From NCBI GenBank assembly GCA_965229115.1, contig CBDDIR010000003.1, forward strand, positions 3,782,001 through 3,846,000: DNA of 64,000 bases, in the 5' to 3' direction. The position numbers and the translations under genes are program-made. Below the pieces are notes generated by a model that ran no database searches, was not told where the DNA came from, and worked only from the letters and a program-made list of their open reading frames with translations. Shown piece by piece: positions 59,580 through 64,000 of the stretch (within the stretch, counting starts at the first letter, position 1; each line of letters begins with the position of its first letter). The stretch is from UBA7672 sp965229115. Lineage in GTDB: Bacteria > Pseudomonadota > Alphaproteobacteria > Caulobacterales > Hyphomonadaceae.

Positions 59580-60089
59580 CTAGCGGCAGAGATCGCGCGC
59601 CTTGTCGATCGCATCGCGCGATCCCTTGAGCGAGAAGTGATACGCGGTGCGCGCCTCTTTCACCGAAGCTGCCTCGATGCGCAGCTCCTGTCCCTTCTTC
59701 AACGCTTCGACCAGCGGCTTCTCGCGATCATCCGGGAAGAAGGCTTCCTGGCCCGACGCATACATCGGGAACTTGTCGCGACCGATGATGGCTTGCGGCG
59801 CGAGATCCGTGCGCAGCGTATAGCCGACGCGCAGGCTCGGCTGGGCCGTCGCTGCGCCAGACTTGAACGCGGCGACATAGAACGCCACTTCGCCATGCGT
59901 GACGGACTTGGGCGCCATGTCATTGGGCTCGACGGCAGCGAAGCACACCATGTTGCGCCCCTCGCCCTCGGTATAGACGCGCCAGTCATTGTAGCGGCCG
60001 ATCGCCTTCGACTGGGCTGAAGCAACAGGGACCAGCGCCGCCGGAGCGGCTACAGCCAGAGCCGCCATCAAGAGTGCCAGTCGCGCCAT
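59580..60089 (-). CDS. IalB-like (invasion-associated locus B) exported protein
   Basis: A 169-residue protein with a signal peptide (VASAQ). The mature part has YNDWRVYTEGEGRNMVCFAA at its start and PMYASGQEAFFPDDREKPLVEALKKGQELRIEAASVKEARTAYHFSLKG, as in the IalB family of alphaproteobacteria, whose function outside Bartonella is unclear. I chose the ATG at 60089 because GGAGG lies 7 bases before it; the ATG at 60095 would have only one base spacing. Two cysteines are present, one at the C-terminus. Confidence 0.82.
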   Translation of the reverse strand: MARLALLMAALAVAAPAALVPVASAQSKAIGRYNDWRVYTEGEGRNMVCFAAVEPNDMAPKSVTHGEVAFYVAAFKSGAATAQPSLRVGYTLRTDLAPQAIIGRDKFPMYASGQEAFFPDDREKPLVEALKKGQELRIEAASVKEARTAYHFSLKGSRDAIDKARDLCR

Positions 60090-60209
60090 AGTCATGCCTC
60101 CAGCCCGCAGTCCAAACCTGAACTACGGGCGAAATTTGACGCAAGGCTTAATGCAGCTGCTTTTGGCGCCCCGAATGACAGCGCCTGATGCAGACTGTGG
60201 GTCCGCAAC

Positions 60210-60776
60210 CTAACGCGGCGCGCGCTTGGCGAGGATGCGCTGCAGCGTCCGGCGGTGCATGTTGAGCCTGCGCGCCGTCTCGGAGACGTTGTGATTGCAC
60301 AGCTCGTACACGCGCTGGATGTGTTCCCAGCGCACCCGGTCCGCCGACATCGGATTTTCCGGCGGCTCCGGGCGATCCGACCGGCCTGTCAGCAGGGCGT
60401 TCACGACATCGTCGATGTCCGCCGGCTTGGGCAGATAATCGATTGCGCCAGCCTTCACAGCAGCCACCGCTGTCGAGATCGCGCCATAACCCGTCAGGAT
60501 CACAGCGTGGGTGTCTTCGCGTGCGCGCTGGAGGGCTTCGACTACTTCGAGGCCAGAACCGTCCTCCAGCCGCAGGTCGACCACGGCGAACGCCGGTTGC
60601 TGCTTTTTCAGGTGTTCGCGCGCCTCGGCGACGGAACCCAGCGAGGTCACATCGAACCCGCGCTGGCCCAGTGCACGGCCCAAACGGAGCCGGAATGGCG
60701 CGTCATCGTCGAGAACCATCAGGCTGCGGTCTTCGAGTGCCGCTACCCGTGGGTCTGACTCAACGGATTCTTCCAC
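60210..60776 (-). CDS. regA: Redox response regulator RegA/ActR/PrrA
   Basis: A 188-residue response regulator. The receiver has the phosphorylation Asp67 in VVDLRLEDGSG, acidic residues at 23-25, Thr95 and Lys117 in YLPKPAD. The C-terminal Fis-type HTH (about 155-183: ELCNHNVSETARRLNMHRRTLQRIL) is nearly identical to that of RegA. It is the partner of RegB and controls redox-dependent genes. The start is GTG at 60776. It is divergent from a lipoprotein hydrolase. Confidence 0.93.
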   Translation of the reverse strand: MEESVESDPRVAALEDRSLMVLDDDAPFRLRLGRALGQRGFDVTSLGSVAEAREHLKKQQPAFAVVDLRLEDGSGLEVVEALQRAREDTHAVILTGYGAISTAVAAVKAGAIDYLPKPADIDDVVNALLTGRSDRPEPPENPMSADRVRWEHIQRVYELCNHNVSETARRLNMHRRTLQRILAKRAPR

Positions 60777-61034
60777 GCTGGTTCTCCCGCAGAGCTGTCG
60801 ATGACAGCTATATAAACGTGAGGGGCTGCTTAGGCCACCCGATTGATTTCTGTCTACCTGCGTACCGGCTTTTCAGCCTCGATACCGTTACGATAGTCCG
60901 GATACTGCGGTCGGACAGTGTCAGGTTTGGCAAATCAGCGATTACACGCTGCCTTCCGATTCACCCGGACTTGGCCCATCATCCCGCTCCATCAGGGGTT
61001 TTCCCGCGTCCAACTCCATGGAACGGGCGGAAAT

Positions 61035-61973
61035 ATGGGGTCGGATATGCATGTTCGCGCTGGCGCTTTGCTCGCCATTGCTCTCGCCCTGGCTGCCTGC
61101 TCGCCGGCGGCAGCGCCCGTTGCAGAAGCTCCAGCGCCTGCGGATGCCGCTGCTCCAGCCGCAAAGATCCCCTACGGCGCCAATCAGGCAGCCTCTGGAA
61201 CCTTCACGCACGATGGCGTGACCTTCTATTACGAAACCTATGGCGAGGGCGAACCGCTCCTACTCGTGCATGGCAATGGCGGCAGCATCGGCGGGTTTGG
61301 GGCGCAGATCGACGCCTTCAAGGGCAAGTACAAAGTCATCGCCATGGACAGCCGCGAGCAAGGCAAGTCCGGCTCAAGCGACAAACCCATCACCTACGAA
61401 CAGATGGCGGACGATCTCGCCGCCCTGCTCGATCACCTGAAGGTTCCCTCCGCCGACGTGGTCGGCTGGAGCGATGGCGGCATCGAAGCCCTGCTTCTCG
61501 GCATGCGCCATCCCGACAAGGTCAAGAAGCTGGTCGCCATGGCCGCCAACCTCAACCCGTCGCTTGAGGCGATCTATCCGGAAACCGAAGCCATGGCGAA
61601 AGCCATGACCGACAGCTTCCCGGCCGACATGAAGGACACGCCCGAAGGCAAGCGGATGCTGAAGGTCACCGGCCTTCTGCTCAGCCAGCCGCATATCGAT
61701 CCCAAGGCGCTGAACAAGATCACCGCGCCGACGCTGATCATGTCCGGCGACCAGGACGTGATCCGGCTCGAGCACACGGTGCAGATCTACAACAACATCC
61801 CGAACGCCAACCTCGCCGTGCTGCCGAACAACACGCACATGGTTCCCTACGACGACCCGGAACTCTTCAACGCCACGATCCAGAGCTTCCTCGACAGGCC
61901 CTTCGTCAAGAAGGACCGGATCAAGGACATGGAAGCCAGCGGCATGAAGCTGGTGTCGGAAATGGCGAAGTAG
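61035..61973 (+). CDS. Lipoprotein alpha/beta-hydrolase
   Basis: A 312-residue lipoprotein (lipobox LAAC, within ALALAACSPAAAP) with an Ala/Pro linker, then an alpha/beta-hydrolase fold. The nucleophile elbow is VVGWSDGGIEALL, and the late segment has SGDQDVIRLE (acid) and NNTHMVPYDD (His). The starting ATG at 61035 has GGCGGAAAT upstream. It should work in the periplasm as an esterase or similar enzyme. Its stop is adjacent to that of regB. Confidence 0.88.
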   Translation: MGSDMHVRAGALLAIALALAACSPAAAPVAEAPAPADAAAPAAKIPYGANQAASGTFTHDGVTFYYETYGEGEPLLLVHGNGGSIGGFGAQIDAFKGKYKVIAMDSREQGKSGSSDKPITYEQMADDLAALLDHLKVPSADVVGWSDGGIEALLLGMRHPDKVKKLVAMAANLNPSLEAIYPETEAMAKAMTDSFPADMKDTPEGKRMLKVTGLLLSQPHIDPKALNKITAPTLIMSGDQDVIRLEHTVQIYNNIPNANLAVLPNNTHMVPYDDPELFNATIQSFLDRPFVKKDRIKDMEASGMKLVSEMAK

Positions 61974-63356
61974 CTAGATCTCGACCCAGCCCTCAGGCGC
62001 TTCGACGGCGGCGCGCGGCCACACGATCCGCACCACCGCGCCCTTCGCCGGCAATTGCCGGTTATAGGGCGTCACACGCGCGCCCGTGCGCTCCAGCAGC
62101 GTGCAGGCGATGAAGAAGCCGAGGCCCATGCCGCCGCCGCGCTGTTCGATCCTGCGCTCGGAGAAATACGGCTCTCCCAGCTTCGCCAGCACGCTTGGCG
62201 CAAAGCCCGGGCCGTCGTCCGTGATGTAGATCCGCACTTCCTCGTCCGACCAGCGCGCATTCACGCTGACCTCTTTGGACGCAAAGCTCACCGCATTCTC
62301 TACGAATGCGCCCAGCGCGTGGATGATTTCCGGCTTGCGGATCACTTCAGGCGCTTTCTCGACGTTCGCGCTACTGCCAGCCAGCGGCGAGCACGAGCAG
62401 TGCACGTGGATGCCCGACCCCTGATGCGGCTCGGCCGCTTCTTCGATCAGCCCGGGGAGCGTCGCCCGCGCCATCGCCGCATCGGTCATGTGACGTCGCT
62501 GCGAGATCTGCTTCAGGATCATCCGGCAACGTTCGGACTGCTCGATGATCAGCTCGACGTCTTCGCGCGCAGGATGCCCCGGCTTCACGCTACGCCCCAA
62601 CTCCTTGGCCGCGATATGGATCGTCGCCAGCGGGGTGCCCAGCTCATGCGCCGTCGCCGCCGCCAGCGCGCCCAGCGCCGAAAGCTGCTGCTCGCGCGCC
62701 AGCACGGCCTGCACGGCATCCAGCGCCGACACGAGGCTCGCCTCGTCGCGCCCCGTTCGCCACGAATAGATCGCAAAGAACACCAGCCCTAAGCCCACGG
62801 CCGCGAACTGCCCCGCCTGATAGAGCGGCGGCAGCTGCAGCGGCTCGTCATGCCACGGCAGGTCGAGCCCCCAGAACCACATCGCCACGCAGCAGCCCAG
62901 CGCGAGGAACGACAGAAGCACGGCATAGGCCGGCAGCAGGCGCGATGCGCCCACCGTCACCGGCGCTAGGATCATCAGAAGGAACGGGTTCTGCAGGCCG
63001 CCCGTCAGCCCGATCAGCACGGACAGCTGCACGATGTCGAACGCCAGCTGACCCGCCGTCTCCGCGGGCGACGACAAGTGCTGCGTCGGAAACACCGCCA
63101 TCAACGCCACGTTCAGCCAGGCCGATGCGCCGATCGCCGCCAGACACGCCACCAGCGGCAGCTCGAACCCCAGAACGAGGTTCACGAACACCACCGCGGC
63201 CACCTGCCCCGCGATCGCCATCCAGCGCAGCGTGACAAGCGTGCGAAGGCGCGTCCGCCCGAAGGCCGAGCCCACGCTGCGCAGCGTTTCATGTGACGGA
63301 TCGTCGATCACCGCCGCAGGAAGACCGGAAACCACCTGACCTTGCGATTCAGCCAT
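61974..63356 (-). CDS. regB: Redox sensor histidine kinase RegB/ActS/PrrB
   Basis: A 460-residue kinase with about six membrane helices. The quinone/redox loop GGLQNPF (119-125) is the RegB signature. Catalytic parts are ATAHELGTPLATIH (phosphoacceptor His237), ITDDGPGFAPSVLAKLGEPYFSERR (G1 box) and RGGGMGLGFFIACTLL (G2 box). A conserved redox-active cysteine, Cys277 in EQSERCRMIL, is present. It is divergent from senC across 79 bp and is separated from regA by a lipoprotein hydrolase gene. Confidence 0.95.
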   Translation of the reverse strand: MAESQGQVVSGLPAAVIDDPSHETLRSVGSAFGRTRLRTLVTLRWMAIAGQVAAVVFVNLVLGFELPLVACLAAIGASAWLNVALMAVFPTQHLSSPAETAGQLAFDIVQLSVLIGLTGGLQNPFLLMILAPVTVGASRLLPAYAVLLSFLALGCCVAMWFWGLDLPWHDEPLQLPPLYQAGQFAAVGLGLVFFAIYSWRTGRDEASLVSALDAVQAVLAREQQLSALGALAAATAHELGTPLATIHIAAKELGRSVKPGHPAREDVELIIEQSERCRMILKQISQRRHMTDAAMARATLPGLIEEAAEPHQGSGIHVHCSCSPLAGSSANVEKAPEVIRKPEIIHALGAFVENAVSFASKEVSVNARWSDEEVRIYITDDGPGFAPSVLAKLGEPYFSERRIEQRGGGMGLGFFIACTLLERTGARVTPYNRQLPAKGAVVRIVWPRAAVEAPEGWVEI

Positions 63357-63435
63357 AGCAACTGCTCGCGCAATCGCGTCCGAATGTCATCAGGCCACAG
63401 TTTGCTTTTTGCCTTGCCCATGCGATTTTCTGCGC

Positions 63436-64000
63436 ATGCGTACCCTGCTCTTTTCGGCCGTTTCCACGGCTTTTCTCGCCCTGACCGCCTGTTCCCCCAG
63501 CGACAAGCCCGCAGCGGGCGTTGACGCAGGCAGCGGCGTCGTCTCCTCGGGCATGCAGACCCAGGCCGAGAATTGCGGCAACCGCTCGTCGGACGCCATC
63601 GGCGGCCCGTTCCACCTGACCTCGCAAACCGGCTCCCCGACCACCGAGGAAAGCCTCAAGGGTGAGAAGTCGCTGGTCTTCTTCGGCTTCACCCACTGCC
63701 CGGATGTCTGCCCCACCACGCTGTTCACGCTGGGCAAGGCGATGGACCTGCTGCCCGCCGGCAAGAAAGCCCCGCGCACGGTGTTCATCTCGGTCGATCC
63801 GGCGCGCGACACGCCCGAAGCCATCGCGCAGTACATCCAGTCGAACGGCTTCCCGAAACACATCATCGGCCTCACCGGCACGCTCGACGAACTCCAGCAG
63901 ACCGTCTCGGGCTTCAAGACGCAGTTCAGCCGCGACGAGGAAACCGACGGCGCCTCCGGCTATCTCGTGAGCCATTCCTCGATCCTCTATCTGATGGACG
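63436..64000 (+). CDS. senC: SCO1/SenC copper chaperone, 3' end outside the window
   Basis: The frame starts at ATG 63436 and is open to the window end (188 codons). A lipobox (LTAC, Cys19) makes it a lipoprotein. The copper site CPDVC (Cys88 and Cys92) is visible in FFGFTHCPDVCPTTLF, and the late SHSS carries the third ligand. SCO1/SenC proteins deliver copper to the CuA site of cytochrome oxidase. It is divergent from regB, as in Rhodobacter, where senC sits with regBA. Confidence 0.93.
   Translation, partial: MRTLLFSAVSTAFLALTACSPSDKPAAGVDAGSGVVSSGMQTQAENCGNRSSDAIGGPFHLTSQTGSPTTEESLKGEKSLVFFGFTHCPDVCPTTLFTLGKAMDLLPAGKKAPRTVFISVDPARDTPEAIAQYIQSNGFPKHIIGLTGTLDELQQTVSGFKTQFSRDEETDGASGYLVSHSSILYLMD

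Noticed and set aside
1..64000. CRISPR arrays, insertion sequences, prophage or rRNA operons
   Set aside because: I saw no regularly spaced repeats, no transposase, integrase or capsid-like proteins and no rRNA sequence.

Overview
The window is a 64 kb piece of a GC-rich (roughly 60-65 % by eye) alphaproteobacterial chromosome. Several things point to a Caulobacterales/Hyphomonadales-type bacterium: a CC0125/CC1285-type lipoprotein, an IalB-like protein, a RegA/RegB (ActR/ActS, PrrA/PrrB) redox pair next to a SenC/SCO1 gene, separate FabA, FabB and FabI enzymes, and many short lipoproteins with LAAC-type lipoboxes. The genus cannot be fixed from sequence alone. I see no rRNA, no tRNA, no CRISPR array, no transposase and no prophage.

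Layout. 1-6.4 kb, mostly minus strand: a family 2 glycosyltransferase cut by the window edge, a lipoprotein, an aldehyde dehydrogenase, two tandem paralogous membrane acyltransferases, an exported VOC protein. 6.5-11.9 kb: housekeeping genes (GFA protein, Gre-type factor, coaBC, Dabb protein, dut, Pif1/RecD-like helicase, moeB-like E1 enzyme). 11.9-16.2 kb: two tandem exported metallo-beta-lactamase-fold hydrolases divergent from a lipoprotein Ntn acylase of the penicillin/AHL-acylase type. 16.2-26.1 kb: envelope proteins with SH3b domains, a D-2-hydroxyacid dehydrogenase, and fabA-fabB and fabI separated by accessory genes that include an AAA+ ATPase/TPR membrane protein pair. 26.2-29.3 kb: two small membrane proteins, an rbfA-uridine kinase pair, and ada. 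29.3-33.9 kb: a ribbon-helix-helix/SPFH operon divergent from a membrane-anchored hydrolase across a 30-bp near-perfect palindrome, then a 704-residue DUF6351-like exported protein. 34-39.2 kb: regulators, oxidoreductases and an ankyrin protein whose codon use differs from its neighbours. 39.3-45.5 kb: the rimP-nusA-ylxR-infB operon. 45.6-50.6 kb: PHP lipoprotein, family VIII-like esterase, TetR regulator, beta-carbonic anhydrase. 50.6-54 kb: three exported NTF2-like proteins with a conserved cysteine pair, spread around a 913-bp non-coding repeat-rich gap, with a kelch protein. 54-60 kb: MFS permease, O-methyltransferase/TetR pair, rlmN, a MerR-P-loop ATPase fusion, a DUF1428 protein and an IalB-like protein. 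60.2-64 kb: the regA/regB/senC locus with a lipoprotein alpha/beta hydrolase lodged between the regulator and the kinase.

How parts work together. FabA/FabB/FabI make unsaturated and saturated fatty acids. RimP, NusA, YlxR, IF-2 and the detached RbfA serve transcription, 30S maturation and initiation. CoaBC and Dut sit together as in many proteobacteria. RegB would sense quinone/redox state and phosphorylate RegA, while SenC serves copper delivery to cytochrome oxidase.

The most promising unexplained items are the MerR-ATPase fusion (58110-59105), the SPFH/RHH module with its palindromic operator (29277-31678), the AAA/TPR pair (22826-25168), the NTF2-like trio with its paired cysteines, and the possible structured RNA in the 50.6-51.5 kb gap. 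None is proven to be a new system.
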